Numbered from the stretch's first letter, positions 8,960 to 18,347 are shown. The stretch: DNA of 64,000 nucleotides from Firmicutes bacterium UBA3572 (GCA_002375985.1 DFNH01000015.1:21650-85649), one strand, 5' to 3'. Numbers and translations are program-made. Notes: a model not told the origin generated them from the letters alone.

Positions 8960-9634
8960 TCACGCCCAGGTCAAACCAAACACGGCGTTGGTTATCCGGG
9001 CGTCCGCGTCCGCTTGGGCGGGCCGCCCTTCGTGCCGCACCAACAACAGCCACTCGCCCGGTGTGAGCCCGAAGTCGGCCTTGCCGTGCATATCGGTAAC
9101 GGCCAAACGTGTCCGGGGTTTGCCCTGACAATGCGCCCAAACCTGCGCCCCGGGCAGGGGCCGGCCCCGGTGCTGGACCAGCACCGTCAACTCGTCCCGC
9201 TCTGGCTTAAAAGGTACAATCTCCAGTTCCTGGGCGAAAGAACCGGGCCAGGGCTCCGTCGCGTCCACAAACACCAGGCGTTTGGCAAAATAGCAAAGCT
9301 CCACGGTGCGCGCGACCTCCTCCCCCGGGTGGGCGGCGGCCCCAGGCAGCCACCGCCCGTCCCGGGTGACCGTGAAGAGACCCCGGTCGTACGTGGCGAG
9401 CAGGGTGTACACCCCGTGCGTGTCGGGGGTAAACGCGGCCGCCAGCGCTTGACCGGACGCGGCCGGGCGGAGTGCTTCCGGTTCGCGGGACGGCGCCGCC
9501 ACCCACCAGCGGACCCGGGCGGCCTCCGCCTGGCCGTCGGGTTCCAGGTAGTGACCGTAGTATAGGTAACACCGCACCGCCTCGCCTTTGGCCGCGGCCG
9601 GCGCACACTGAATCCAGATGTTATGCGGAGCCAT
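8960..9634 (-). CDS. DUF4198-type protein
   Basis: 224 residues without a signal peptide. The N-terminal half has IWIQCAPAAAKGEAVRCYLYYGHY and the C-terminal half resembles a transthyretin-like fold (LTVLVQHRGRPLPGAQVWA, then VTDMHGKADFGLTPGEWLL), the layout of DUF4198 proteins, some of which accompany nickel or cobalt transporters. It lies between mqnC and selA in the same orientation. Nothing shows its substrate. Confidence 0.6.
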   Translation of the reverse strand: MAPHNIWIQCAPAAAKGEAVRCYLYYGHYLEPDGQAEAARVRWWVAAPSREPEALRPAASGQALAAAFTPDTHGVYTLLATYDRGLFTVTRDGRWLPGAAAHPGEEVARTVELCYFAKRLVFVDATEPWPGSFAQELEIVPFKPERDELTVLVQHRGRPLPGAQVWAHCQGKPRTRLAVTDMHGKADFGLTPGEWLLLVRHEGRPAQADADARITNAVFGLTWA

Positions 9635-9718
9635 TTTCCAGACCTCCCATCGCCTACAGTTTACCCTTTGGCCCCGGGCTTGTACACCCTGAAAGGTATA
9701 CCGGGGTACGAACCCGGC

Positions 9719-10789
9719 CTAGTATTCCCGCACGATTTCGTAAGTGGTCGTCCGCTGCGCCGGCCGGAAACCGGCGTCCCGGATCACCCGGACGATCTCG
9801 TCCAGCGGCACCCGGTACGAAGCCCCGGCGGCCCGCACCACGTTTTCCTCCAGCATGGTGCCGCCGAAGTCGTTGGCCCCGAAGGTCAGGGCGATCTGTC
9901 CCACCTTCGCCCCCTGGGTCACCCAGGAGGCCTGGATGTTGGGAAAGTTATCCAACATCAGCCGGGACACGGCCAGGATGCGCAGGTAGTCCACGCTGCC
10001 CGCGGCGCGCCCGCCCAGGGCGGTATTGGCCGGCTGGTAGGACCAGGGAATGAAGGCCGTGAAACCCCCGGTGCGGTCTTGTGTTTCCCGCAACCGGACC
10101 AGGTGACGGATTCTTTCGGCCGGCGTTTCCACCGTGCCGAACATCATGGTGGCCGTGGTCCGCATCCCGAGCTCATGGGCGGTGATCATCACGTCCCTCC
10201 ATTCCCGCCACGAGATCTTACGCGGACTGATCAGGCGCCGCACCCGGTCCACCAGGATTTCCGCCCCGCCCCCGGGTAACGAGTCCAACCCGGCGTCCCG
10301 CAAGTCTATTAGCAGGTCGCGCACGCTCAGCCCCTCGCGCCGGGCCAGATGGACGATCTCCGGCGGGGACAGTGAATGCACCTGGATGGCGGGGTAACGG
10401 GCCTTGATCGCCCGAAACATACCGCGGAAGTAATCGAGGTCCAGTTCGGGGTGCAGCCCGCCCTGGATCAACACCTGGGTGCCTCCCAACGCCGCCAGTT
10501 CCCCGATTTTCTCCAAAACCTGGTCGTGGGTCAGCAGGTAGGCTTCGGGCGACCCCGGCTGGCGGTAAAAGGCGCAGAAACGGCAGGCCGAAACGCACAC
10601 GTTGGTGTAGTTGATGTTGCGGTCGATCACAAAAGTGACCCGCCCTTCCGGATGCCACCGCCGTCGCACCCGATCCGCCGCCCGGCCCAAACTCAAAAGA
10701 TCGGCCGACTCCAGCAGCGCCAGGCCCTCCGACTCGGAGAGCCGCCCGCCGGACGCCGCCTTGTCCAGCAGCACCCGCGTTTCAGCCAA
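9719..10789 (-). CDS. mqnC: Cyclic dehypoxanthinylfutalosine synthase MqnC
   Basis: 356 residues. The radical-SAM cluster is C65-x3-C69-x2-C72 (CVSACRFCAFYR), followed by IQGGLHPELDLDYF and PGGGAEILVDRVRR, all typical of the MqnC/MqnE/CofGH group. The shorter N-terminus and the VIDRNINYTNVC segment fit MqnC. It cyclises dehypoxanthine futalosine in the futalosine menaquinone pathway. The start overlaps the mqnA stop by 8 bp, giving the operon order mqnE-mqnA-mqnC. Confidence 0.95.
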   Translation of the reverse strand: MAETRVLLDKAASGGRLSESEGLALLESADLLSLGRAADRVRRRWHPEGRVTFVIDRNINYTNVCVSACRFCAFYRQPGSPEAYLLTHDQVLEKIGELAALGGTQVLIQGGLHPELDLDYFRGMFRAIKARYPAIQVHSLSPPEIVHLARREGLSVRDLLIDLRDAGLDSLPGGGAEILVDRVRRLISPRKISWREWRDVMITAHELGMRTTATMMFGTVETPAERIRHLVRLRETQDRTGGFTAFIPWSYQPANTALGGRAAGSVDYLRILAVSRLMLDNFPNIQASWVTQGAKVGQIALTFGANDFGGTMLEENVVRAAGASYRVPLDEIVRVIRDAGFRPAQRTTTYEIVREY

Positions 10790-11630
10790 CCCCTTCCCCC
10801 CAGACGGCCAACCTCACCCGTTCTTCAATCAGGCCGGTTTTGTAGGCGTAGTCGTAAAAGGTCATGAGCCCCTGCCGGTAACCGGCGTCGAAATCGTGCC
10901 GGATCAGGGTGAAATACTCCTCGATAAAGTCCCGCGGCAGGCCGGTCCGCCGCCGCGCCAGCTCCAACACCGCCGCCTGCTGTTCCCGGCCGATTTCCCG
11001 CGCCCGGTAAAGCGCGGCCACGAGCGCGGCCACTTCTTCCGGATGAGCCGCGGCGTAATCGCGGCGGACCACCCACACGGCGAACACCATCGGCAGGCCG
11101 GTGAAAGTCTTCCACACCTCGCCCAGGTCCACCGCCGCCAGGCCGGTGCCGGCCCGCGTCAGGCGCCGGTGCGCAGCCAGGGCGTCGTCGCCGATCAACA
11201 GCGCGGCGTCGGCCCGCGCGAGCATCAGTTCCAGATCGGGCGGGGTTGTCTCCCAGGCTACGTCCACGTGGTAGTAGTGCTGGAAGAGGATCTTCAAAAG
11301 CACCACCGACGTGGCCGAGGTGTCCGGCAGGCAAACCTTGCGGCCGTCCAACTCGGTAACCGGGACCTTGCTGAACAAAAAGATACTCCCCACCCGGCCG
11401 TCGGCGCTGATGGACAGGTCGGGGACGATCAGGCAGTGCTGGGGATGCCGCGCGAACTCAATGCTGGAAAGCGGCGTCATCTCCAGACCGCCCCGCAGGA
11501 AAAGCTCGTTCAGCCGCGTGGGCGGACCCTTTACCAGTTCCACGGGCACGTCCGACAGGCCCTGCTCGAAAGCATAACAAATGGGCAGGCAGTTCAGGTA
11601 GTCCACCTGCCCCAACCGCATGGGCCTCAC
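10782..11630 (-). CDS. mqnA: Chorismate dehydratase MqnA
   Basis: 282 residues of the MqnA/MqnD periplasmic-binding fold. It opens with LGQVDYLNCLPICYAFEQG, contains LELMLARADAALLIGDDAL and ends with YRQGLMTFYDYAYKTGLI. It performs the first step of the futalosine route, chorismate to 3-[(1-carboxyvinyl)oxy]benzoate. It overlaps mqnE by 4 bp and mqnC by 8 bp. MqnD belongs to a related family, but the YLNCLP motif and the neighbours favour MqnA. Confidence 0.93.
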   Translation of the reverse strand: MRPMRLGQVDYLNCLPICYAFEQGLSDVPVELVKGPPTRLNELFLRGGLEMTPLSSIEFARHPQHCLIVPDLSISADGRVGSIFLFSKVPVTELDGRKVCLPDTSATSVVLLKILFQHYYHVDVAWETTPPDLELMLARADAALLIGDDALAAHRRLTRAGTGLAAVDLGEVWKTFTGLPMVFAVWVVRRDYAAAHPEEVAALVAALYRAREIGREQQAAVLELARRRTGLPRDFIEEYFTLIRHDFDAGYRQGLMTFYDYAYKTGLIEERVRLAVWGEGVG

Positions 11631-12748
11631 TGGCGAAAATCCTCCTTTAGCACGTTGTAAAGCGTATCCCGTTCCACCGGCACCCGGCCGGCGTCCCGGA
11701 TCAGGCGCCGGAGTTCCTCGCAGGGCAGCGCCTTGCCGGCGTCGGCCCCGGCGGCGTGGGTGATCCGTTCCTCCACCACGGTGCCGTCAAAGTCGTTTAC
11801 CCCGAAACTCAGGGAGATCTGGGCGAGCTTCGGCCCGATCATAATCCAGTACGCCTTGATGTGGTCGAAGTTGTCCAGCAAAAGTCGGGCCACCGCCAGT
11901 GTCTTCAGGTCGTCGTACCCGGTGGTTTGGTACCGTACGGTGGACTCCAGCCGCGTGTGCCGCCGGTGAAAGGCCAGCGGGATGAACGTTAAAAAACCCC
12001 CGGTCCGGTCCTGCAGTTCCCGGAGCCGCAACAGGTGATCCACCCGTTCTTCCAGGGTCTCCAGGTGCCCGTAGAGCATGGTGGCGTTGGTGCGCAGGCC
12101 AAGCCGGTGCGCCGCGGCGTGTACCGCCAACCAGCGTTCACCGCTGGTCTTCTTCGGGCAAATCAGTTCGCGCACCCGGGGGGCAAACACTTCGGCCCCC
12201 CCTCCGGGCAGGGCGTCCAACCCCGCCGCCCGCAGTTCGGTGAGCACCTCCTCCAGAGAGAGCCCGTGCCGTTCGGCCAGATAGTCCACCTCCACCGCCG
12301 TCAGTGCCTGGATGATCACCCCGGGCACGGCTTCGCGCAGTCGGGCGAGCATCTTCAGGTAGTAGTCCAGGTCCAACCGCGGGTGCAGCCCCCCGACGAT
12401 ATGCACTTCCGAAATGCCCTGCCGCCACGACTCCCGCGCGCGGGCGACGACTTCGTCCAGGGACATCAGGTATCCCGCCGGATCGCCGTCCTCCTTGCTA
12501 AAGGCGCAAAAGGCACAGCCGTTCACACAGATGTTGGTATGGTTAATGTGCCGGTTGACCACAAAATACACCCGGTCACCGTGCTTGCGCCGGCGTACGG
12601 CATCGGCCAGACGGCCCACGCCCAAAAGATCCGGAGAACGAAACAGGCGCACCCCGTCCGCGAAGTCGAGACGCTCCCCCGCCGCCACCTTGGCGGCGAT
12701 TTCGTGGAGCCCGGGGTCTTCAAAGAAGTCCGCGTGAATCTCTTCCAC
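11627..12748 (-). CDS. mqnE: Aminodeoxyfutalosine synthase MqnE
   Basis: 373 residues from a GTG at 12748, which lies 8 bases after GGAGG; upstream GTG/ATG codons at 12769 and 12763 are in frame but worse placed. The radical-SAM motif CVNGCAFCAF (C74, C78, C81 from this start) is followed by HIVGGLHPRLDLDYYLKML and PGGGAEVFAPRVRELICPKK. MqnE joins the MqnA product to SAM, giving aminofutalosine. A REP-like element lies just upstream, separating this gene from mqnP; whether transcription reads through is unknown. Confidence 0.94.
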   Translation of the reverse strand: MEEIHADFFEDPGLHEIAAKVAAGERLDFADGVRLFRSPDLLGVGRLADAVRRRKHGDRVYFVVNRHINHTNICVNGCAFCAFSKEDGDPAGYLMSLDEVVARARESWRQGISEVHIVGGLHPRLDLDYYLKMLARLREAVPGVIIQALTAVEVDYLAERHGLSLEEVLTELRAAGLDALPGGGAEVFAPRVRELICPKKTSGERWLAVHAAAHRLGLRTNATMLYGHLETLEERVDHLLRLRELQDRTGGFLTFIPLAFHRRHTRLESTVRYQTTGYDDLKTLAVARLLLDNFDHIKAYWIMIGPKLAQISLSFGVNDFDGTVVEERITHAAGADAGKALPCEELRRLIRDAGRVPVERDTLYNVLKEDFRQ

Positions 12749-12778
12749 ATTAAAAGCCTCCATTTCCACCGGGGAAAA

Positions 12779-12857
12779 GGGGAGGGGCTACTTTTTTGAT
12801 AAAGATACCCTTAAGCTCCGCGAAAACACGCCCATTTCAAAAAAGTTGCCTTACCCC
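12779..12857. repeat. REP-like inverted repeat between mqnP and mqnE
   Basis: Left arm GGGGAGGGGCTACTTTTTTG at 12779 pairs imperfectly with the inverted arm at 12836-12857 (which reads GGGGTAAGGCAACTTTTTTG on the minus strand). Spacing is about 35 bases, as in the element at 3542-3619. Confidence 0.6.
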
Positions 12858-12942
12858 TTTTTCCCTTGCCTCGAAAATGCAACAAGAGCGGTGTCCGGCC
12901 GTTCTTGCGAAGTTGCCTGTACTCCTTCCCCTTCTCTTACTT

Positions 12943-13800
12943 TTAGTTAACCAGTATATCAGCAAGCGTAAAAAACAGCATTCCCAGGCTCAGGGCCGCG
13001 TTGGCGTGGAAAAAGGCAACATTGATCCGCGCCGGGGTCAGCTCCTGCGAAATGATGATGTGCTCGTAAGCCAGGAGCACCACCGCCAGACCGACGCCCA
13101 GGTAGTAAAAGAGCCCGAGTCCGAGCATCAGCCCCGCGACCAGGAAGAACAACGGCGCCAACATATGAAACCCCAAGGCGATCGTCAGCGCCCGCGGGAT
13201 GCCGAACCGGGCCGGGATGGAATAAAGCCCCCGCTGCCGGTCGAAATCGTAGTCCAGGCAGGCGTAAATGATGTCAAACCCGGCCACCCAGAACAGCACG
13301 CCCAAACCAAGCACAATCGGCACCGAGGAGAGGCTGTCGGAGATGGCGATCCAACCCGCCAGCGGCGTCCCGCCGAGCACCGCCCCCAGCCAAAGATGGC
13401 AGGTCCAGGTGAAGCGCTTGGTGTAGGAGTAAAACACCAGCCCCGCCACGGCCAGCGGGAAAAGCTTTACGCAAAGCGGAGTTAATTGGGTGGCCGCCAA
13501 AAACAAAAGTCCCAACGAAAGCACCACGTATACCCAAACCTCGGCCACCGACAAAAGCCCCCGCGGTAGAGCCCGGTCGGCCGTGCGGGGGTTTTCGGCA
13601 TCCAAATGGCGGTCGATAATGCGGTTTAAAGACATGGCCGCCGTGCGCGCCCCGACCATGGCCAGGGTGATCCACAACAGCTCGTGACCGGAGGGAAACC
13701 GCTGCTCTACCAGGAGCGCGCCGATGTAGGCAAAAGGAAGCGCGAATACGGTGTGTTCGAAACGGATCATCTGGGCGACAACTACCACCCGTTGCAGCAT
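12943..13800 (-). CDS. mqnP: UbiA-family prenyltransferase, menaquinone type (MqnP)
   Basis: 285 residues with eight or nine membrane helices. The first Asp-rich motif is NRIIDRHLDAENPRTADR (around 60-77) and the second DYDFDRQRGLYSIPARFG (around 190-207), the paired Mg-prenyl-diphosphate sites of UbiA enzymes. It would attach the polyprenyl tail to the 1,4-dihydroxy-6-naphthoate ring. It is placed between menG and the mqnEAC genes, which supports MqnP over UbiA proper. Confidence 0.9.
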   Translation of the reverse strand: MLQRVVVVAQMIRFEHTVFALPFAYIGALLVEQRFPSGHELLWITLAMVGARTAAMSLNRIIDRHLDAENPRTADRALPRGLLSVAEVWVYVVLSLGLLFLAATQLTPLCVKLFPLAVAGLVFYSYTKRFTWTCHLWLGAVLGGTPLAGWIAISDSLSSVPIVLGLGVLFWVAGFDIIYACLDYDFDRQRGLYSIPARFGIPRALTIALGFHMLAPLFFLVAGLMLGLGLFYYLGVGLAVVLLAYEHIIISQELTPARINVAFFHANAALSLGMLFFTLADILVN

Positions 13801-13830
13801 ACGCTCCGCTCCCCAATAAAACGCCAGTTT

Positions 13831-14559
13831 CTAGGCGGGCAGGGACCTGGTGCCCACGTGCACCGCGGCAATTCCGCCGGTCAACTCGTAGTACCGTACG
13901 TCGGCCAGACCGGCGCGCACGAAGAGGTCCCGGATCTCGGCCTGGTGCCGGAACGCCCGTACCGAACGGGCCAAGAAGTCGTACGGCCCCGGTCGGCCCA
14001 CACCCAGCCGGCCCACCAGGGGCACCAGCCGGCTCAGGTAAACGGCGTAGATCTCTTTAAAAACCGGCACGCTGGGCTTGGCCAACTCCAGGGTAACCAC
14101 CCGCCCGCCGGGCTTCACCACCCGGATCAACTCCGCAATGGACCGCTCCGGGTCGGGCACCGCCCGCAACGCAAAACCCATGGTGACACAGTCAAAGCTT
14201 TGGTCCGAAAACGGCAGGGCGTCCGCGTTGCCCAATTCAAAGCGGATAATGTCCCGGAAGGGCGAACGCCGCACATTCTTCCGCGCCCGGTTCAGCATTT
14301 CGAGGCAAAAGTCCACGCCGACCACCCGGCCGGAGGACCCGGCCAGCCGGGCCAGTTCCAGGGTCAAAAGCCCCGTACCGCAGGCCACGTCCAGGCCGCG
14401 CCCGCCGGGCGCCAGCCCGCTGCACTCGGCCGCAAAGCGCCGCCAGTGATTGGCCTGTTTGAAACTCAACACATTGTTCAAAAGGTCGTAAGTGTCGACT
14501 ATGGAGGCGTACATCGCCCGCAACCACTCCGTGCGGCGCCGCAGTTCCCCGTACCCCAT
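13831..14559 (-). CDS. menG: Demethylmenaquinone methyltransferase (UbiE/MenG family)
   Basis: 242 residues from the ATG at 14559 (MGYGELRRR); a longer upstream frame lacks similarity and overlaps the next gene. YDLLNNVLSFKQANHWRRFA and motif I DVACGTGLLTLELA are followed by FSDQSFDCVTMGFALR and the C-terminal YELTGGIAAVHVG, all UbiE/MenG signatures. It catalyses the last methylation of menaquinone. The gene starts 5 bases after the polyprenyl-synthase-like gene. A second UbiE-like gene at 60453 is related, especially in its C-terminal segment. Confidence 0.92.
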   Translation of the reverse strand: MGYGELRRRTEWLRAMYASIVDTYDLLNNVLSFKQANHWRRFAAECSGLAPGGRGLDVACGTGLLTLELARLAGSSGRVVGVDFCLEMLNRARKNVRRSPFRDIIRFELGNADALPFSDQSFDCVTMGFALRAVPDPERSIAELIRVVKPGGRVVTLELAKPSVPVFKEIYAVYLSRLVPLVGRLGVGRPGPYDFLARSVRAFRHQAEIRDLFVRAGLADVRYYELTGGIAAVHVGTRSLPA

Positions 14560-14564
14560 GGTCT

Positions 14565-15353
14565 CTACCCCTGAACCTCGGCTACGGACTGTCCCAGCCG
14601 GTCCAGCAAGGACCCGATCACCGCGTCCAGTACGTCCCGCGCGGCACCGGCCGGAAGTTCGGAAAGCCGGGCCCTGGCCGCCTGGAGGTGCGTCCAGGCC
14701 TCGGACTCTACGCCCCGCGCCATCGACAACCCGTAGCCCATTCCCAGGTCTTGTCCCAGTTGGTAAAGCCGTTCTTGTTCCCTCGCACTGGTTCCGGCCA
14801 CCTGGCCGGCCATCCGGCACGCCTCGGCCACCAGGGCCGCCGTCTCGTGGCGCACCGCGCTCCGGATCACCTCGGGCGTCGGCGGTGCGTCCAGGCGGGC
14901 CACCGCCCCCTCGGTAAAGCGGCGGACAATCTCGGCAAAGGGCCGCATAAACGCGGTGTTGCCGCTGTGCGCCCCCAGTACGAAAAACCGGCAGAAACAA
15001 TAGTCCCCGATTAACACCGCCAGGCGGTTCCGGTCGTCCGGCTGCGCGCCGTCTTCGCCGACCTGCTGGTGCACCCGCATCCCGAGAAACACCAGCTGCA
15101 CCATGGCCGCCAGGGAAATCAACCGCTCCGTGGCACCACCGTAAATGCGACCCACCAGCAAGACCACCGCGGGCCGGATGTGGGTGTCAAACGGCGGCAG
15201 GGGCACCAGACTGGCAACGTTGTGCCGGTAGGCCTCTAGGAACCGACCGGCAATCTCGGTGGCGCGCTGCACCGCCGCCAACTCGGACCGGATCGGACTG
15301 AACAGTTTATGACTCACAGTATCGGCTACTTTCACGGACAGGTCTCCCAACAT
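14565..15353 (-). CDS. Divergent trans-polyprenyl synthase-like subunit
   Basis: 262 residues. HIRPAVVLLVGRIYGGATER, LAAMVQLVFLGMRVHQQVGE and LAVLIGDYCFCRFFVLG align by eye with trans-isoprenyl diphosphate synthases, and the small-residue HETAALVAEACRMAGQVAG region also fits. The first aspartate-rich motif (DDxxD, normally in an HDDVVD context) is replaced by HQQVGED, and no second DDxxD is present. It may be a non-catalytic partner, like HepS in Bacillus heptaprenyl diphosphate synthase, supplying the menaquinone side chain. It heads the menG-mqnP cluster. No catalytic subunit is seen in the window. Confidence 0.65.
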   Translation of the reverse strand: MLGDLSVKVADTVSHKLFSPIRSELAAVQRATEIAGRFLEAYRHNVASLVPLPPFDTHIRPAVVLLVGRIYGGATERLISLAAMVQLVFLGMRVHQQVGEDGAQPDDRNRLAVLIGDYCFCRFFVLGAHSGNTAFMRPFAEIVRRFTEGAVARLDAPPTPEVIRSAVRHETAALVAEACRMAGQVAGTSAREQERLYQLGQDLGMGYGLSMARGVESEAWTHLQAARARLSELPAGAARDVLDAVIGSLLDRLGQSVAEVQG

Positions 15354-15431
15354 GCATGATTCGGGCTTTTACGATCAGGTCCTCTAGTAAACTTGTGCAA
15401 AACGGTCCCCAAAAATGAGACCAATTTGATT

Positions 15432-15478
15432 ATAAAATAAAATGGCCCTGCAATCCATTCCGTCCGAAATTGCAAGGC
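15432..15478 (-). terminator. Intrinsic terminator of speD
   Basis: On the minus strand GGCC-TTGCAAT and ATTGCA-GGGCC form a stem closed by a 13-base loop, followed by ATTTTATTTTATA. It lies about 50 bases after the speD stop. Confidence 0.6.
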
Positions 15479-15529
15479 CGATTCAAACCTCTACATCCCT
15501 GTGCGGCTTGGTACTAATAAATATCCCCC

Positions 15530-15919
15530 CTAATGGTTTACCGCCTTTAACTCGGGCATATTATCCGGGAAAATACCGCGCACTGTTTCTTCTGCTTTAA
15601 GTTGCTTGGCCTTGAAGCGGCTGCTGAGGTAGTTACAGGCATCCCAGGGATTGACCCGGTCACCGCAGGTGAAGACATCTACCGCGGCGTAACCCAACTC
15701 AGGCCAGGTATGGATGGTCAGGTGCGATTCGGAAATGACCACGACGCCACTCACTCCCTGGGGGCTGAACTTGTGAAACACACACTCCCTGACTTCTGCT
15801 CCTGCTTCGAGCGCTGCGTTGATCATTATTTCTTCGATCTTCTGCCGGTCGTTCAGGATATCGAAGTCACACCCGTAAATTTCAGCCAGAATGTGCCGCC
15901 CCATCAGTTTCATTGGCAT
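15530..15919 (-). CDS. speD: S-adenosylmethionine decarboxylase proenzyme
   Basis: 129 residues, the prokaryotic class 1B length. The self-cleavage site is E64-S65 in SESHLTIHTWPE, which leaves a pyruvoyl group on the new chain; H70 and C85 (VFTCG) are the usual processing and catalytic residues. It supplies decarboxylated SAM for spermidine synthesis. No speE is adjacent. It is less GC-rich than its neighbours and ends at a hairpin. Confidence 0.96.
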   Translation of the reverse strand: MPMKLMGRHILAEIYGCDFDILNDRQKIEEIMINAALEAGAEVRECVFHKFSPQGVSGVVVISESHLTIHTWPELGYAAVDVFTCGDRVNPWDACNYLSSRFKAKQLKAEETVRGIFPDNMPELKAVNH

Positions 15920-16087
15920 TATCTTCCCCCTTTAAAAAAGAAAATTTAGTTGAAATTACCCGAAACCGGTATCCTTTGGCTAATTTCAACCAACAACAAT
16001 TCTAACACAAACGGGTGGTTTGTCAACAAAATTTTTACCGCATGCCGCCGGTTCCGCGCGCTTGCTCCGGCTAGCGCCTCACCGCCT

Positions 16088-18301
16088 TTAAGCGGCCTCG
16101 TCCAGAAAAACATACAATAGCGGCGGCGCGCCCAGCACCATCACCGTAGCCGCGGCCACCACCCCGGAATCGTTGAAGATCAAGGCGACCACGCTGGCCA
16201 CCACGATGCCGACCAGCCCCTGAAAGAGGTAGGGGTACTGTTTCCGGAAAGCCTGCATCCGGCCGCTGGGCCGGTAAAAGAGCAGGATCAGACCGCCCAG
16301 GCTAGCCAGGAACACCCGGCTCCAGATGGTGTAGCGCAAAAGCCTTAGGTTCATGGATACCTTGCGTTCAATGATGTTATACGCCTCCTGGACCGCGGTG
16401 GCCAGGTTGCCTCCGAACACCAGGCGGGCCGCCCGCCCGATATGGGACTGCTGCTCCGCACCGCGCAGGAAATCAAAAGCGGTCAGCCCGGCCAGGAACA
16501 GCACCACGCCCCCGGCACCGGCCAACAGCACCCGCCGGGTGAACCGCACCCCCAAAAAGAGCAGAATGGTCACCAGAAAAGAAACCGCGGCCGTAATGGT
16601 GCCGCCCATATTCGCCCCCAGGCCGGGATGGGCCACGACCAACAAGGTCACCAGGAACCAAAGACCGACCAGCACTACCGCCGGCCGCCGGTACCGCTGG
16701 CCTACCAGGGTCAGCGACACCGCAGCGGTCATGATGGTCGCCCCGATCAGCACGCCCATAAACTCGTTGCCGATGCCGTAAAACCGCGCCCCGCCCAGCG
16801 GATCATAGCTGAGTAGCGAATACTTTTGCAGCGGCACGCCCAAAAACAAGTCCGTCACGAGGGCCAGGGCCGTGGTCCCACCCAGAAAAGCGAAGGCCAG
16901 GAATGGATTGCGGCGGCTTAAAAGCACAGCCACGACGCCGATGGCCAGGGTGAGGGCGGTGATCGTGACCCCGACGGCGAACGGGCCGGGTTGGGGCAGA
17001 AGCGGCAGGAGCAGGGCGGCCAGCGGGAAACCCATGGCCACAAGAAGCAGGTCCTGCAGGTAACGCCGCCGGAAAGGGCGTAAATCCCGGACCAGGATGA
17101 ACAGCAAGGCGGCGATCACCAGGGCGATCTGCAGGGTCACGTACCCCTTGATGATCGGCACCCGCACGTTGTGGGTCAGCACCAGTTGCGTATTCAGGGC
17201 CTGCAGGGCGGGAAGGTCCGCGGAACCGGGCAGCACGGCCAGGGCCCGTCCGGTCATGGTCGGCGGCGGTGTCAGGCCGAAGAACTCGACCACGGTGGGG
17301 GCAAGATCCATATTGGTGACGATGCCCTCCCGCCGGGTCGAAGCCGAGGTAAGCGTCCCGCTGCCGGACGGCCCGATTAGAAGCACCGGGCTCAGCGTGC
17401 TCCCGGCCGAAATGTGCGCCGCCGGCGGCGTAGGGGAGACCACCAGCAAAAGATCCCGTTCCGGATCAAGCTCCCGCCGGATCCGGTCCACGAACTCCGC
17501 CGCCCGCGCCACGGACGCCGCCCTTAAACCCTCCAGCACGTCGGGCACCACCAGTTGCCGGGCCTCGTCCAGGCGGGACAGGTCACCCAGGTCGATCACC
17601 AGGAAATCGACGTCGCCGTACTCCCGGAAAGCTTCGTACAGGCGGTTGTAGTCGGTACGCAGCCGGCCGGGGAACTCTTGGTCGGCGGTCAGCGTGTCGT
17701 CGCCCACCAGGCCCCGGTCCACCAGCCCCCGGTTATCCATCACGATGGTCGCGGCCGCCCGCCGGGGCGTGCCGCCCCAATCGGCGTTCCCGAGGATACC
17801 GGTCACCAGACCGGCGTTCCGCAGGGTCGTACCCAGGGCGCCGACCTCTACCGGGTAGGGCAGCCCCTGACTGAGTTGCCAGATACGGGCGACCCCCAGG
17901 TGGACCACACTGCCCTCCGGGGCCGGCACCCCCGTCCGCCGCGCAAACTCCTCACCAGCCGGAATCCGGTGCACCTTCTCTCCGGCCTCAAAAGCAAGAA
18001 AACCGGCGCCGGTAGCCACGATGCGGCTGCCGGCCCCGATGGTGGCGTGGGTGTTCTCCACGTTCCGTATGCCGCCGGTATTGGTGTTCATCAGGCCCAG
18101 GGCGGCGTGCGCCACCGTGTCGGCGAACCCCTCGGCCGCCAGGTCGTCGAGTGCCAGGCGGTCGATGACGACCATCACCACCCGGCCCCGTTCCCCGGCC
18201 GCCGCCGGCTGCCCCGCACCCAGGGCCGACAAAAATAAGAGGGCCGCGACAAGCCCCAGCCCCAAAGTCCGCAACAACAACACCTCTACTCTCACGGTCA
18301 C
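16088..18301 (-). CDS. Membrane protein with extracytoplasmic alkaline-phosphatase-like domain
   Basis: 737 residues. After an N-terminal membrane anchor or signal (about 10-35), residues 40-360 form an alkaline-phosphatase/phosphopentomutase-like fold (VVMVVIDRLALDDL, ENTHATIGAGSR, FLVIDLGDLSRLDE, TNMDLAPTVVEFFGL). The C-terminal half (about 380-730) has roughly ten membrane helices. The metal-binding positions are only partly recognisable, so catalytic activity is unsure. Proteins of this layout occur in Firmicutes beside glycosyltransferases, as here (46-bp gap). A role in surface glycan or phospholipid chemistry is inference. Confidence 0.7.
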   Translation of the reverse strand: MTVRVEVLLLRTLGLGLVAALLFLSALGAGQPAAAGERGRVVMVVIDRLALDDLAAEGFADTVAHAALGLMNTNTGGIRNVENTHATIGAGSRIVATGAGFLAFEAGEKVHRIPAGEEFARRTGVPAPEGSVVHLGVARIWQLSQGLPYPVEVGALGTTLRNAGLVTGILGNADWGGTPRRAAATIVMDNRGLVDRGLVGDDTLTADQEFPGRLRTDYNRLYEAFREYGDVDFLVIDLGDLSRLDEARQLVVPDVLEGLRAASVARAAEFVDRIRRELDPERDLLLVVSPTPPAAHISAGSTLSPVLLIGPSGSGTLTSASTRREGIVTNMDLAPTVVEFFGLTPPPTMTGRALAVLPGSADLPALQALNTQLVLTHNVRVPIIKGYVTLQIALVIAALLFILVRDLRPFRRRYLQDLLLVAMGFPLAALLLPLLPQPGPFAVGVTITALTLAIGVVAVLLSRRNPFLAFAFLGGTTALALVTDLFLGVPLQKYSLLSYDPLGGARFYGIGNEFMGVLIGATIMTAAVSLTLVGQRYRRPAVVLVGLWFLVTLLVVAHPGLGANMGGTITAAVSFLVTILLFLGVRFTRRVLLAGAGGVVLFLAGLTAFDFLRGAEQQSHIGRAARLVFGGNLATAVQEAYNIIERKVSMNLRLLRYTIWSRVFLASLGGLILLFYRPSGRMQAFRKQYPYLFQGLVGIVVASVVALIFNDSGVVAAATVMVLGAPPLLYVFLDEAA

Positions 18302-18347
18302 GGTCCGGGCGCCAAAATCATCCTAAATCATTCTAACGAGCCACACG

